Below, piece by piece: positions 1 to 12,850 of a DNA stretch of 64,000 bases; positions within the stretch are counted from its first letter, which is position 1; every line of letters begins with the position of its first letter. Origin of the DNA: Centroberyx gerrardi. Lineage: Eukaryota; Chordata; Actinopteri; Beryciformes; Berycidae. The translations under genes were made by a program, and so were the position numbers. Location: positions 28,640,992 to 28,704,991 of the forward strand of contig NC_135998.1 of assembly GCF_048128805.1 (NCBI RefSeq), in the 5' to 3' direction. A model generated the notes under the pieces. The model saw only the letters and a list, made by a program, of their open reading frames with translations. It was not told the origin of the DNA and searched no databases.

Positions 1-114
1 TGCAAAAATGTCACTACCGCTGCTCCACCTGGCACACCACAAACAGACAGCAGTCCTCTGATCTCTATATCAAGCAAACAAGTTATATTGGTTGGCAGTG
101 ACAACAATTTTCTC

Positions 115-230
115 AACCCTCTGAGGAGCATGTAATCCGTCGACTGAGGTGAAAATATGAAAATCGGCAAAATTGGAGTTACATGGTTGTCACAGGACAA
201 CAGCAATATGAAGAATAAAGGATACAGAGC
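115..230 (+). repeat. Interspersed repeat fragment (also at 54247-54330)
   Basis: gcatgtaatcc...aaattggagttacat...tcaca.gacaac.gc is shared in order with 54247-54330 in dbnl intron 13, about 75-80% alike by eye. Family unknown. Confidence 0.5.
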
Positions 231-269
231 CTGTAGATCTGTGTGGTTAGTGTGGGTGATTCATTTAAG

Positions 270-400
270 CAATAGCTCACGACAGGCCGTGGTATATGGT
301 TATTATATCACAGCTAAGGGGCGTTGTTCGGCCCGACGCGAAGCGGAACCCCTTAGCTGTGATATAATAACCATATACCACGGCCTGAAGTGAGCTATTG
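270..400. mobile_element. Palindromic hairpin MITE
   Basis: Near-perfect inverted repeat. The outer arms 270-279 and 391-400 (10 bp) are perfect; after 5 unpaired bases the inner arms 285-321 and 349-385 (37 bp) are also perfect, around a 27-nt loop. A shorter related palindrome (tggtatat...atatacca) lies at 1150-1170. The arms include gtggtatatggttattatatcac, a motif type common in fish MITEs. Family not assigned. Confidence 0.7.
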
Positions 401-616
401 CTTTTATAAAACGGTTACCAAGTATGGCAATATGAAAGTAATAGACACACTACAATTTAAATAGTTTTTATTAATAAATAATAATGTTCAAAATAAAATA
501 GGCCCTCCTGGCTGCCTGCACATAGTGCGAGGCGGTCGCTATGCAACGTACACACTAGCAGCTAGCATATTTCTTTTTTCATCACAGGCTAGTGTTATAT
601 TGATTTCATTATTTGG

Positions 617-1034
617 CTATTTATTTACATTAATTTGTATGTTGCCATTTATTGTGCAACCACTGAAAAACTGTCCAGCGTCAGTAGGATGACTTTGAAA
701 ACTGCTTGTACCAGGCTTGCATTTTTTGTTAGGTGGAGGTGTGTTGCTTGGCGTGGCGAGGATGTTGCTCCACTTTCTCCGGTCCCCGAGTTTCGGTTGC
801 CAATAGCTCTGGAGAGAGGTTTCGCACTTGTGGCCACTTACGGCCATAATCTCTCTCGTGTCAAGACCCGCATCCGATAGTTTCTGAATCACCACAATTC
901 AGAAACTATCCTCTTTACGTAGCTCTGCATGTCGTTTAGCAGGTGGATTTTTTTTCTGGAGATAGGCACTGCTCAATCCACTCTTCCATAGTTAGGCCAC
1001 CCCGGAGGTCGAAGTTAACCTTAAATGTTTCCAT
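617..1034 (-). pseudogene. Crypton-like tyrosine recombinase relic, internally deleted
   Basis: The C-terminal frame (617-895) reads AGLDTREIMAVSGHK then SLQSYW, the layout of the last catalytic His (GH) and nucleophile Tyr of tyrosine recombinases, and resembles Crypton-type proteins of fish. Just upstream on the same strand an ATG at 1034 opens METFKVNFDLRGGLTMEEW, which looks like a recombinase N-terminus. It is broken by an A8 run (one base over frame) and joins the C-terminus after a stop, so the middle of the gene is missing. Similar palindromic ends lie at 270-400 and about 1150-1220. The Crypton assignment is from recognition of the motif, not a search. Confidence 0.55.
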
Positions 1035-2463
1035 TTCGTTAGCTAGATAACTATGTTTGTTAGCTAGCTAACTATCGTAGTTTGTTAGGCTAACGTTTTT
1101 TTTCTCAGACGCGGAGTGATACTGAATTGCGCAAAGGAATTAGACGTCATGGTATATGGTTAATATACCACGGCTATGAACCAATCAGATTGCTTGATTT
1201 GAGCTACCCGTTTTATAAAGTGTATTATACCTGTCTCAGTGGCTGTTCTGACCAGTTGGAGGCCCATCTGCAGGATTAAAGGGCCCACCACAGATTCCTT
1301 GAAAGGCCAATGGGCCTTTTGGAGCTCTGGGTCCCGGTGCAACAACTGCACTGCTGTCTTGGAGCTATCGTTATGATCATTATGATCTAGATGGCACATT
1401 AATTCAGTTTCATCAGCGGCTTAATGCTCTGTGCTGGTTGTTACAGCGTTGTGACCTTTCAACATATTAAAATAGCATTACTGGTATGCATCCACAAAAC
1501 ATTTTCCAAAACAGACCTTGAGCAAATAGGACAGCAAGAATTCTGCCATCAATTTAAATTATAGCAATGACAATTATCACATTCATTTGGTAAATTAACT
1601 ATTGATTTGTACTTGCTCACAAGCTAGAGATCCTCTTTTGTTGCTTTTCTATACACTGAGTGGAAAAGACATACACAGGAATGTTTTCATGGCTGTTTAA
1701 GGCAGGATTCTTGCAAGCAACAGTGGGTGATATCTCAAATCAAAGATACGTGGTCTGTTTTGATCAGCCGACAGGTTTTTTGCCAAGAAAATTCACAATA
1801 ATAACCATTAGACCCCATAAACCCGAAGAAATTATTGAGAAGAGTATCTCGGGGGATGGAGAATGGTGTCAAATGATAATGTATCCCAATGGCCCTGCTG
1901 TGAAATTGACGAAAAGTGGCTTAACAAGTCCAGACAAGGCAAGGTAAATCACCGAGGGAAACAGGTCTAGTGTTAGATCTGATACCATCTTCTCAACAGC
2001 AAATGTTAAAAGCTATTCAGTCAGCAGCAGAAGAAGCAAGGTGCTCAATGGTACAATAAAAACCTTAGAGTTATGCTGGAGAGCAGTCTTAAAATATTAT
2101 ACTTTCATGTTTTCATTTTTGGATTCTAGGAGATTAACAAGACTGCATATAATAAACATGACTTCTGTATATTCCCTTTTAAAGCTGAGGACGTCAGAGA
2201 AATGATCTAACTAGATTTTAACCTAGATGCAATAATGGTGAATAGTGGATCAGCATAGTTGATTAAAACAGTTTAAACATTGTTTATCTGTGAAAACTGA
2301 GCAATGTTTACTCAGATTAATAAGTAGGAGGAGAATTTTGAAACAAATTGGTCATTAAAGATGCAAGATGCATTTATTATGTTTAATAGCGTGTTTGAAA
2401 ATAGCTTGAAAAATAATAAATTGATGGTGGCACGATAGAGGACAGGAAGAGGAAAAAACATTT

Positions 2464-2511
2464 TGTGTGTGTGTGCGTGTGTGTGTGTGCGTGTGTGTGT
2501 GTGTGTGTGTG
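2464..2511 (+). repeat. (TG)n microsatellite
   Basis: About 24 TG units with two GC interruptions. Confidence 0.95.
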
Positions 2512-2853
2512 GGGCCAGAAGGTCTAACAGTCAGTCAGTATGGTCTGAACTTGGGGGAATATACAGCTCTGCTTGGGGTCAAAACAGATGGCTGACAATT
2601 GTCCAGACCATTGAATCCTCCAAAATTAGCCACTTGCTGAATATTTTTGGATAGCAACTGGGCACCACTAAATTTTCCATGAATGGTATGTTTAGCCAAG
2701 GCTTTCTCCAACAAAAAGAATATTCAGATGCTCAGGAGAGCAGAAAGATCATGATTTAGCAGCCTGCTATACTTCTCAGTGTTTTAGTTACATCATCCAT
2801 TAACTGAACTAACTGAACTGAGCCATTCACGTCCTGATAGACTTTTTTATTCT

Positions 2854-2854
<1 letters not shown>

Positions 2855-2898
<44 letters not shown>
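2855..2898 (+). repeat. (TAGA)11 microsatellite
   Basis: Uninterrupted tetranucleotide run, likely length-variable. Confidence 0.95.
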
Positions 2899-3842
2899 AT
2901 TACAAAATATGGAAGTATCATCAGTATACATTAAACTTTTGCCTGTTACTATTTTGTAAATTCTTTTAGAATTTAATCGATATAGATAATTGCACTTGGT
3001 TTGATGATGCATCCTATAACATTTTTCTAAGGCATGAAACAGATTGTGCAATGATAACAGATTCAACATCTCTTTCACTTGTACTTGATGAGTCACGAAG
3101 TGGACATGTCAGTGGATCAATGAAGTGTGTGATTCAGATACATCCCCCATCTATTCATCAGCTGAAAACATGACTATAGCCATAAATGGAGAAAAACATC
3201 ACTTTAAACCTAACCAAGTTTCCAGAAGGACCACAATAGGAAAACCAAGTGGAAGTGATATTAAGTAACATGTTAACTCCTTAAAAGTGTACAGCTAAAG
3301 TTTTGACATTTAAAGCCACAGTCTACGATTGATGCTTCTTTTGTAAACATTGGGTTACTTATCTGAACAGGTCATCCATCTATGGCACTCTTCTTTTAAT
3401 CAGGAATTATGTAACTAAATTACCACATTGCCATCTGTGTGTGAATGCATCAGAGTCTATTGTGGGTAGCTGTTTATATTGGGCTATTGGGATAAAGTTC
3501 TCCCACTAAACAAATTCTCTAAATGTTTTAGCCACAGGATGTCTGGCAAGGACATAGCGTAGTGTTTGGCTGGGGCGATAAACTAACCTGAGGGTGAAAG
3601 AGTGTTAATGGGCTCAGCATGAGCATGACGGGGGTGAATGATTGTAGACCCGGCTGAACATGTTTTCATACTTGGAAAGAAGGAAAATTAGCTAAGCTGT
3701 CACAAAGTAACTAAATGTAGTTAAAACTGGCTACGTTTGTTCTCCATGACACCGTACAAAGCATTCTCCCTCCTCCAAAAAACCCAAGAACTAGGACCTT
3801 TCTCATCTGGAACACAAGCTGGTAAAGCCATGAAATGTGAGT

Positions 3843-4790
3843 CTAGTCTAGTCTTCTAAATAACCTGGCCGAGCCCATGTCGTCACTGGCCTGCAGGCTG
3901 GACTGCCCTGCTGTAAGCTCAGGAGAAGGAGGAAGCGAACCTGGTGGTAACTGAGGACGGTGGGGACCGGGCAGAGGCTCAGCAGCAGGACCCCGAGGCT
4001 GTGGCAGCTCTGGAGCTTGGTGTGCCGTACAAACTAGCAGCACTCCGGGCCCGCAGAGCCGCTGATGGTCTTCGGTATGATGGGTGCTGGAGGCGGTAAG
4101 GCTAGTGCAAAAGGGGAAGGCACCCTCCGGAGTCAAATAGCGCGCCAGTGGGACCTGTCACTAAGCATATTGTGTCAGGCCCCAATTGACAAGCTGTCTG
4201 GAGAGGCTGACATCAGAATGATACCATTTTGTTGCACCCCTGCGGCCTAAGGGCACGAACCCACTGTGACACCCGTAAAATGGTCTTCTTGACAGTATGC
4301 TTCCTGTCAAAGTGGCGCTTAATCTGCTCTTGGTGGCTACACACTGCTGCTCTAGTCAGACTAATGTCTGCTGGGGCTGCTGCTGAACCTCGTCCCTGAG
4401 TCCAGAGGTCTGTGTACTTCTAGGACGACTGACCATGTAGTGCATTGGGATTGGTTTAAGCGCTGTTTGACCGCTATCTGAGAAGTGCGTCCATGGGTGA
4501 AATGTACATTGGTGCTGCCCTTTAAGGTCTGGTTCTTCACCTTCTCCACCCCATTTTTGGCCTGGGGTTGATGGTAGGCTGTGTGAATACGCTTCATTTC
4601 CATTCCTGAGAAGGGAGGAACACTGAGCTGAGGTTATCTGTGGCTCAGTGTCTTGGGGTAAAGGCGAGCAGCATGCCCCAACGGGTGAAGAGGCTGTCCA
4701 AGATGTGCAACATGGCCTGTGTCGCGGCATTTCCAACTGGAGGTCACACACCACCAGGAAGCGTTATAGTTGTGGGGAACAGCATGCTAA
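3843..4790 (-). pseudogene. Ty3/Gypsy retrotransposon integrase and pol C-terminus relic
   Basis: In broken minus-strand frames one can read integrase-like pieces: a segment ending LFTRWGM, then PQITSAQ, then a block of the form RIHTAYHQPQAKNGVEK followed by LKGS, as in the Gypsy integrase core. A Pro-rich tail follows (about 4136-3843) ending RLFRRLD or, shifted, ARPGYLED, like the end of fish Gypsy pol. Several frameshifts make it non-functional. Higher GC than its surroundings agrees with an inserted coding sequence. No LTRs were found. Confidence 0.55.
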
Positions 4791-5620
4791 TGAGTATCCC
4801 TACATATGTCCATTGGAGGTGTTCCTACAAATCACGCCATCTCTGCTTCCAATTGGCACTCGCCATTGACAGCACACATGCTCACAGGGCAGGACCACAT
4901 TGCAGGACACATATTTCCCCTACAGGAGAATTGCTGTACAACCTGGTGAATGGGGCAAGCACCTCAGGCACCTTTGACACTCCTGAGTTAGTTGTTCCAG
5001 GGAGATGGAGATGGGGGGAGCTGTGAGAGGCAGAGCATCAGTGGAGTAGGAGAGGGGGTCAGAAACCATGTTGTCCTTCCATGGGTGATGCCTTACTCAT
5101 ACTGTCTCTCATTCATGCTAACTAACAAGACGAACAGACACAGTTGTACCTCTACATATCTGATTGCACATGCCAATGCCTAAGAACTCTGAATTATCCC
5201 TCCTTTGTGTTCTTACCCCATGGCAAGCTTTTCTTTCTCATTTGAGCCTGTCAAGAATACTGAGAATGCACTCCTCAATTGGGTCTCACCAACAGACAGA
5301 TCTTCTGTTAGAGATCTTCTGTTGTTTCCACTTGTACAAAGAAGCCAGAAAAATAGATTGTGCAGGTAGGATAAAACAAGCGGCGTATAAAAACATTTCA
5401 CCCTGAACTAAACAAATAAAGATCAAGAGGATGAACAAAAAGAAATGCAATGTGAGCAGGATAAGTCAATATAGACCAAGTGAAAAGCATAGGGGAAGTG
5501 GCAATCATGATGCTATTTTAGTTGAGCCTATGCTTGGACAGCCAGAGTTCTAATTGCATAAGCACTCGCTGTACAATTTCACTGACTTTGCCTGTTTCAT
5601 TTCACACCTCCATTCCACAA

Positions 5621-6167
5621 GGCCTGTCCACACTAATCCGGGTAAATTTGAAAACGCATCTTTATTTCTCTGTTTTGGCCTTCCATCCACACTAAGATGG
5701 CGTTTTCGACCACCGAAAACTGAGCTTTCTGAAAACACTTTCCAAAGTGGATAAATTTCTCACTCAGGTAGTCAAAAAGTCTATATTCTACATGGCTTTG
5801 GCGGTCTTGTAGTCGTTCGTTACTTTCTAAAGCAGCTCAACTTCGTCGTCTGTCCAGACAAAGAAGTCTGGCTTGCTTTTGTCCGTCTTTTGTCGTGATT
5901 TGGACATCTTGTTGGCGCTTAAGGCACTCTGTTGCTGCAGCCCTGACAACACCTCCGTAAACAGTGGTAACCATGGTGGTAACGACATAAAGGTCATGGG
6001 TCAGAGGCTTGCACATGCCCAATAGGCAAGATTTCACCGTTTTTTTTTGCGTATCAGTGTGGATGGGAAACTTTTAGAAAATGGCCTGGAAATGCTAGTG
6101 TGGACGGAAACGCAAACGACATGAAAATGCTGTTTTCAAATTTACCCGGATTAGTGTGGACATGGCC
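5621..6167. mobile_element. Non-autonomous DNA transposon with ~35-bp TIRs
   Basis: The left end GGCCTGTCCACACTAATCCG continues through 5655 and is repeated in inverse at 6132-6167 with one extra base. Flanks are acaa|GGCC and GGCC|caag, suggesting a 3-bp duplication (CAA). The internal DNA is non-coding. The sequence type (tccacactaa...aaaacgc) is common in fish and may be Harbinger-related; superfamily not certain. Confidence 0.7.
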
Positions 6168-7109
6168 CAAGGCTTCATGTACTGAGCGGATGTACTTTAG
6201 TGAAGAATGTAAGTTGTTTTGTTGTAGTTAGATAACACTGTACTTGATTGACTACATTGTAAACGTCTGCTATGCTTTTTGCATCCATTTTTGTTGTGGT
6301 TATTTTCAAGGTCAGTGACTACTGTAGCAATCTGGAAGGCCCGCTAGCAACATTGCCAAACAGGACATCCCTGCTGGCACAGTGTTAGTGTCATTGCTTG
6401 AGCAGCATGAGGTCCTGGGTTTGTCCATGGTCCCTGCCAGATGCTACACTACCTGTGTGCATGCTAAGTCAAACTTTTCTATAAAGCACATTTAAAACAA
6501 CCCATTGTTGACCAAAAAGAATAACAACAAAAAAACAATGCAGGCTAAGAACACAAAGCAGAAAGCCAGCGAATGCAACATTATTAGATTGATGCTAATA
6601 CCTAGGTGTGTTGTGGTTTCTGCTTTCCTCTTCCACTGAGGATGAAGTGACCCCAGCATTAGAATAGCAGAACACAACCAGGTAAATTTCCAGTAAGCCA
6701 TCCTGTGCCAATGAACCAGTTACGACCAATAAAACAACTCTGTTCTGTAAGTTATTCTCCACTGCACCCCGCACCAAATAGTTTCCTCTGAATTTGAAGA
6801 GTGCCTACCTTCTACTGTGCTGAATCATGATGACAAACATTTTGCAGTTTTGATTTAACATAACATGTAGACACAACTCACATCTAAGGCCGCACCCATG
6901 ATTTAAACATCAGAAGCACAATCTAGCATGTTTAATAGTCAGTCAGATTAAATATAGTATAGGTCTTACCTCTTTGTGCGCTACCACAAGAGCAGCGGAG
7001 TCAAGCACGGTCGGGCTGACTTCTTCCAATTTTCTGAAGCAACGCCAAATTGTCAAATTTCCAGTCAGCCAGCCAGCAAGCTCTTTCACATAAGCCTAAT
7101 CAATGTATT

Positions 7110-7269
7110 TAATTCTTTTTTGGGGGGCATTTTTGCCTTTGTTCAAGATGAGAGAAACAGGAAAGACTGGGAGACAGAGGGGGAGAACAAAGGTCCTGGG
7201 CCGGATTTGAACCCCGGATGTTGCACTTACATGATAGACACCTTAGACCACTGAGCCACCAGGACGCCC
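7110..7269 (-). mobile_element. tRNA-derived SINE
   Basis: On the minus strand the head has a perfect pol III box A (TGGCTCAGTGG, 7248-7258) and a perfect box B (GGTTCAAATCC, 7203-7213), spaced as in a tRNA, followed by a SINE body. The remaining tRNA structure is not complete enough for a tRNA gene. Confidence 0.75.
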
Positions 7270-8526
7270 TTAAAATTAGTTTAAGTTGTTTTGTGTTATT
7301 AATTTCACTGAGGTTATTTGTTTTTTCTTATTTCTTTTTACTATAGTACTTAAGTTACTTAGGTTGGTATCTGTACCAAAGTCAAAATTTTGGCACCATA
7401 ATCACACTACAAGTCACATACCTTTCACTGATAAAAATGAAATGAAGTTAAAAATTTAATTTAATTAAATGCTACTTAGCTTTACACCAACATTGTTTGT
7501 GCCAACAGTACATTTGGTGATACAGGATAAACTCGCTTTTTCCCCACAAAAATGATGCCGCTGGGCTTCCTGTGTTTATGACAGATAATATTTTTAGGTA
7601 TTCAACATTATAATACCGCACATCATGATAATTGATGTGAACAGATGGATGGAGTCATTTCTGAAAGTGTGTCAGTGTCCCTTCTCTTGTTTAACACAGA
7701 ACACAGGGACATACAAGGGAGCGCTATTTCACCAATTATATTTCACCTTTATACAAAAAATTATAAAAGTGAATCTTCTGATCATTTCACAGTTAAATTG
7801 CTGACAGTTCTGCTATTATATATGTTCAAACATCAGACCAATTACAATAATGGAAGAGACCACTTTGACAGTTGGTGTAGAGACAGTTTTTTTTTTTTTT
7901 TTTTTTCACAATTTGTGGCAATCTGGCTTACAAAAGCCTCACTTGAGACTGAAACTAGAGCAGCAATGACACTTCTGAAATTGACCAAAAAAAGGAGTCT
8001 ATTACAATGAGGAGGGTACAGAATGAAACTCAGTTTCTGATGGTCTTGATGGACAGTGGTATTCTCTAAAATAGGTATTGTCAGTTGTAAGTCTGGGCCA
8101 TAATGACCCTGCTTAACTGTCTTGTGGCAAATTCACGCTAAACTCTTAAGTTGAGGGGGGGACTCCTAGCTCTATATGCAGGTAAGAGGGTTAAATGAGA
8201 GGCAGATGTGTCTCATCTCCAAACCTGAAGCATCTGTGAGTGATGATACTAAAGACCACACCAGGTTTCAATCTGTGGGAAAAATCTGTGGCGCTATCCA
8301 AGGTGCTGAAGTCTCTCCACAAGCCATTTGGAGGAAGGGTCTTGGCAGCCTGGCATGTCCACTCCCTTTAAGGTAATAAAATAATCCAATGAGATAATCC
8401 ATTTTTGTTTTGGGGCTGCTGGTATATCTAGCAACTGTAACAGACTCTACGTTGTCATTCAACTCAAACAATGATGGCATTTATAAGAAAAGCCTTCAGC
8501 AATTGCACTTCATTCACAAACCGAGA

Positions 8527-8563
<37 letters not shown>

Positions 8564-11500
8564 CATCTTATCTTGTGTGGCACTCCTCCTCCCTGTCAAT
8601 TAACAAGACCAACATGTTACACAAAATAGTAATGCACCCTATATTTAGCCATTATGAGCTAATACTGACTAACAGCAAATCATGCATGTGGGTTAGCTGT
8701 GAAAATGTGTTGTGGAACTGTTTTTCAGATCATTTTATAGTACTTGGTATATATGCAGCGCTCTTTTTCTCTGTTATACCTACGTTTCCATATGTTTTTC
8801 ATCCTCTTCTCTGGACTTACAGTTCAAGTAAATTGCCTGCTGGTAGCTAATTAGCTACAGGTTGGTGAGCTGTAATTACCATATGAATGCGAAGAAAACC
8901 CACACGGAGGTGACGACTCGGGGTTAACACACAGCTGGTGTGTTGATACAAGAATGATACAAAAAAATGTCTTTTGTTTTGTTTTCTGTGGAAATACCCT
9001 GTTCTTTACATTCAGGTCAAGATTTTTTTTTCTTTAAGCTGTCATTAAGGCTGTGGTTTAAAATTTCCTTCTGAAAGGTAACCAGAGGTAAGGTTTTTAA
9101 AAGGAACTGGGGGGGAGGAGTGCCCTTTTACAGATTTTCACCCCTGCCCCCGAGAGTCCGTGTGATCTCTCTGTCCCGTCTCCCAAGTCAACAGGCCAGA
9201 CTCTGAGGACCACTACATGAGGAGTCATGTGTAGCCAGGCTGTAATAATGAAACACAGCATGAAGGACAAAAGTTAATAACATCTGTGGACAAATCTCCC
9301 ACAGTCCTCCATTGTGCTGCTTAGTTTTACAGTTTCTCACTTCCTCCTTTAGAATTAAAGAGAGCTACAGCAATAAATGAAACTACTAGCCTCCATTTTA
9401 TGTGCTGAACATACAGTACATTACACCCTATAGTGCACTAAAATGCATACATAATTTGAATTGCCGTAATATGGCAATAACATAAGGCAAATGGTGAAAT
9501 ACTTCTATGGATGAATATACAGAGGGGTTAGCTAAAAACCCATGTTGAAAACAAAGATTCACACATTTCATTAAAAAAAAAAAATCGTGCATGGCCTATT
9601 TTACACCAAAGCCGCTACACATGGTACTGAAATAATTTTTCATCAAAGAAAAGTTAGACAAAGAACAGTGACACATGAGTAAGTGTGTTTTATAACTTCA
9701 GAACCAATTCGTGCAGGACCTTTGCAGCACCCTCATTTTTCCCAGACTTACTTAACACACATGCGCTCGTCACTTAACTGCTGCCATGATATCCTTTGAA
9801 CTTCTCCGTGGCTGGTGTCAACATTACACAGTACGTGTGCACAATTTCAATTTGGGCATTAATTTAACATGGCGGCTATTTGGCAGTGACGGCCTGGCGC
9901 TAAAATGGACAGACTGACATCATTTGCATGAAATCCTGCTCCAATTGGTGCCAATTATCTTGTGACAACCTGCTGCGGAGATTCAGTTCCAGCACTTTTC
10001 GTCTGTGCAGTAGCTGTCGTTGCAGCTGACAGTCACAGAATGGAGAGACTACTCCCGTTTTCTACTTATTCTGCTTTTAATGTTAACTGCTCGCTGAATA
10101 TCAGTTTGGTCACTGTTCACTTTCCGTGCAGAATCACTTTGACCTTGCATTTTGTAGAGGTCAGCAAATTATGTATTTTAAAGGCCATTATCAATGTTCA
10201 GGATAGAAAAACAACCTGAGTATTATTTTTTTTTTCTCTTTGCTTTTAATAAATCCTAGGGCTTTGACATTGAATGAAATATAAAATAGATTCATTTGGA
10301 ATTTATTACAATGGGATCCAGCTGCAAACGTTGCTGTCAGCCACTCCCATTGTAGACAATTCATTAACAAATTGAACAAATGAAATGGTTTAACAATGTT
10401 GCTATCTTTACAATATCATGACTTGATTAGAAATTTGGCAAATAGTGATTGAACTTATTTCAATTGACAATTTTTCCATATTTTCCCAACATGTTCTCCA
10501 GCCCTCCAGACTGACAGGTGAGCCTTGTGTTTCCATCCTGGTGAATAGATGCTCCTGCAGCACTGCTGTCTCTTCCCAGTCACCTTGGTTGTCATGACAG
10601 TTAAGCAGGCTGCTTAAACTCAAGTACGAGAGAGGCAAAACGTGCTAAAATTAGAGATCAATTAAGGTTGAGGCTTTTACACAGGAGGTCTGGGACTTTA
10701 TGCATACTGATTGTTGAATGAAATGAACCTCCTGTGTGGACCTGAGCCGCTGCATGTTAACACAAGGCCTCGCTGTGTCATCACTCACAGTTGCTTTGTA
10801 TTTAATGACATTTACTTTGCCCTTTCAGGGGCTCGTGGACTTAAACCAGGAAATGCCAGGAAAATGCACATTATAACAGAGCTGCCAGAGCGCTTCAACC
10901 TGGGAAACCAACGCTCAGATCGGAAGACATGCTTTGGGGAGAAACACATGTACGTGTTCACATGTTTAGATAAAGGAGAAGGAGTCATCTCTCTGTGACT
11001 TTTTTCCACTGCTGAGTAAACAACCTGTCTTCTTTGCAGCACTTCACTCACAAAAGTGCATTGTAGGTTTAATGAGGGGTTTACACACTACAACCTGAAG
11101 TGAAGTGACATTTGCAGTCAACTGATTGACAGTTGCTGGTTTCTCCTTCATGTTGAACCGTCTGCTCTTGGCTCCCAGTTCCCTCTAGCTGATGCTGTGT
11201 TTCCCTCAGACTTCCTCATGAAACATCAGCAACACTTACCCCTCCCCAGTAACAGGCAACTAGGTCTGCCTGGGACTTCCATACACGACCCTAAGCATTA
11301 TGGGATGTTAACTGCTTAGTTATCATAGTGGTCAGACCTATGTGGAAGAACCAGCTTGCAATATACTCCAGTGTTTCCCTTATTTTATCAGATAGGTAGC
11401 TGTCTTTCAGTATCCTTCAGTAGCCTGGTAGTCAAAATGTTCAGTTGCCCAAACTTAATAGATTCCACAACTATTACGCCAAAACTGCTCTCCCAGCTCA

Positions 11501-11917
11501 ATCTAGTTGTAACTAAAATATACAAAAATATTTCTTGTGCTGCATGCATGGGAAAACCTTATGGTTTAATTGAATTGCTGAAAAATCTCTGCCACACAGA
11601 AACATTGTTCCAGAAGGCAGACTGAACATAGTGTCCTTGTAACAATAAACTTTAATATTCCACTCCAGAAATAAAATCTCTCCAAGGGGGAATTTGTAAG
11701 TCTTTGGTGATTCTTTTATCTCTGTCTATTGGAGAAAAGTGTAGTTGATACCTTAAAAGTATCGTATCCCAAATAAATCCACAGAAGTGCATTTCTAAAT
11801 AATGCATATGATACTGTATATCCATGCAATTCCATGATCTGGTGACACTGATGATGACTGCACATTCTTTGGAGTTAATGATGACCTGTGAGTTGCCCTA
11901 TGACTTCTAAGAGAAAC
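7270..11917. other. No gene seen
   Basis: AT-rich DNA with a T19 run (about 7888-7906) and the GA microsatellite; only short random frames, no recognisable domain. Confidence 0.5.
8531..8557 (+). repeat. (GA)n microsatellite
   Basis: About 13 GA units, followed by a short ggagagc tail. Confidence 0.9.
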
Positions 11918-12240
11918 TTAAAGGTCCCATATTCTGCACTTTCCAGTGTTTTATTTTCTGTCTTGAGGTCCATTCAAAGCTGTGTGTGTGGTGTCATGCA
12001 CCAAAAACACTCTCAATCCATTTTTACACGTTCATTTTCCAGCATCTCTCTGAGCCTTACCAAGAACAGGCTGTTTCTGTCGCTGTGTCTTTAAGACTCA
12101 TTAATATTAACGACCCTCTGTTCTGATTGGCTAACCGTTTCAAGAGTGAAACGTGAGACACCGCAGCGCCGGCAGCTACAGGTAGGGAAAACTCTCCGGT
12201 AATAAACGATGACAACCGCTCAACCGCTTTGAAAAAAACA
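11918..12240 (+). mobile_element. Truncated TTAA-type MITE remnant
   Basis: Begins TTAAAGGTCCCATATT, the terminal motif of an abundant percomorph MITE, and contains the typical ctgtgtctttaagactcattaat interior. The opposite end (gggacctttaa) was not found, so it is truncated. No coding content. Confidence 0.45.
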
Positions 12241-12489
12241 CTTTGTTAGTCTATTATTTCTTACAAAAATGATAATGAGCGAACCTTTGTGACGCCACAA
12301 AGTTACGGAAGTCCAAACGGCTCGTTTAGAGGCTCGCTTTTCTAATATGGATTGTGTGGATTTAGTTGCCGACCGTGCATTTTGATACGTTCACCATGTT
12401 TAGATAGCACATCCAACTCCTTTATAATCAAAGAGACTTATTTCCCACCAACATTTATTTCTCTACACTTGTTTGCCAGTACATTTTAG

Positions 12490-12850
12490 AATTGACTTGA
12501 AGATTTTACTGATCACCTCCAAGGCTCATGCTGGACTGGCACCTATAGCTACATCTCTGAGCTTTTAATCCACTATGAGCCAAATCGCAGCCTGAGATCC
12601 TCGGGCGAGGCGCTGTGAGTCGTTCCAGAATCCAGGCTGAAAGAAGAAGGGCGATCGAACCGCTGCCTGAGGAGATCAAGCTGGCATCTTCAGTGTCTAC
12701 TTTTAAATCACTCCAAAAACCATGCTTTTATAAACTTGCTTCTTTTTAGATTGATCGCTATCGTCTTCTCATTATAAGTGGTATTTTACTATCTGTTCAT
12801 TTTCTGTTTTTATATGCTCTATGAATAAAGTTTATTATTATTATTACTAT
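12490..12850 (+). pseudogene. LINE 3' end (L2/Rex1-like) with RT C-terminus relic
   Basis: Across frameshifts the plus strand reads pieces such as GLAP, a block like YEPNRSLRSSG, and LPEEIKLASSVSTFKS, as in the C-terminal end of fish L2/CR1-type pol proteins. It runs into a 3' UTR ending in a (TTA)n tail at about 12833-12847. 5'-truncated, as is usual for LINE copies. Confidence 0.6.

Larger units (their letters stand above)
1221..3842. other. No gene seen
   Basis: AT-rich DNA with the TG and TAGA microsatellites. A 95-codon plus frame at 1660-1947 resembles nothing known to me and has no splice or codon-bias support. Confidence 0.5.

Noticed and set aside
1660..1947. 95-codon plus frame
   Set aside because: No recognisable family and no flanking exons; within chance for this length of sequence.
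7203..7258. tRNA gene on the minus strand
   Set aside because: Box A and box B are present but the cloverleaf is incomplete and a SINE body follows.
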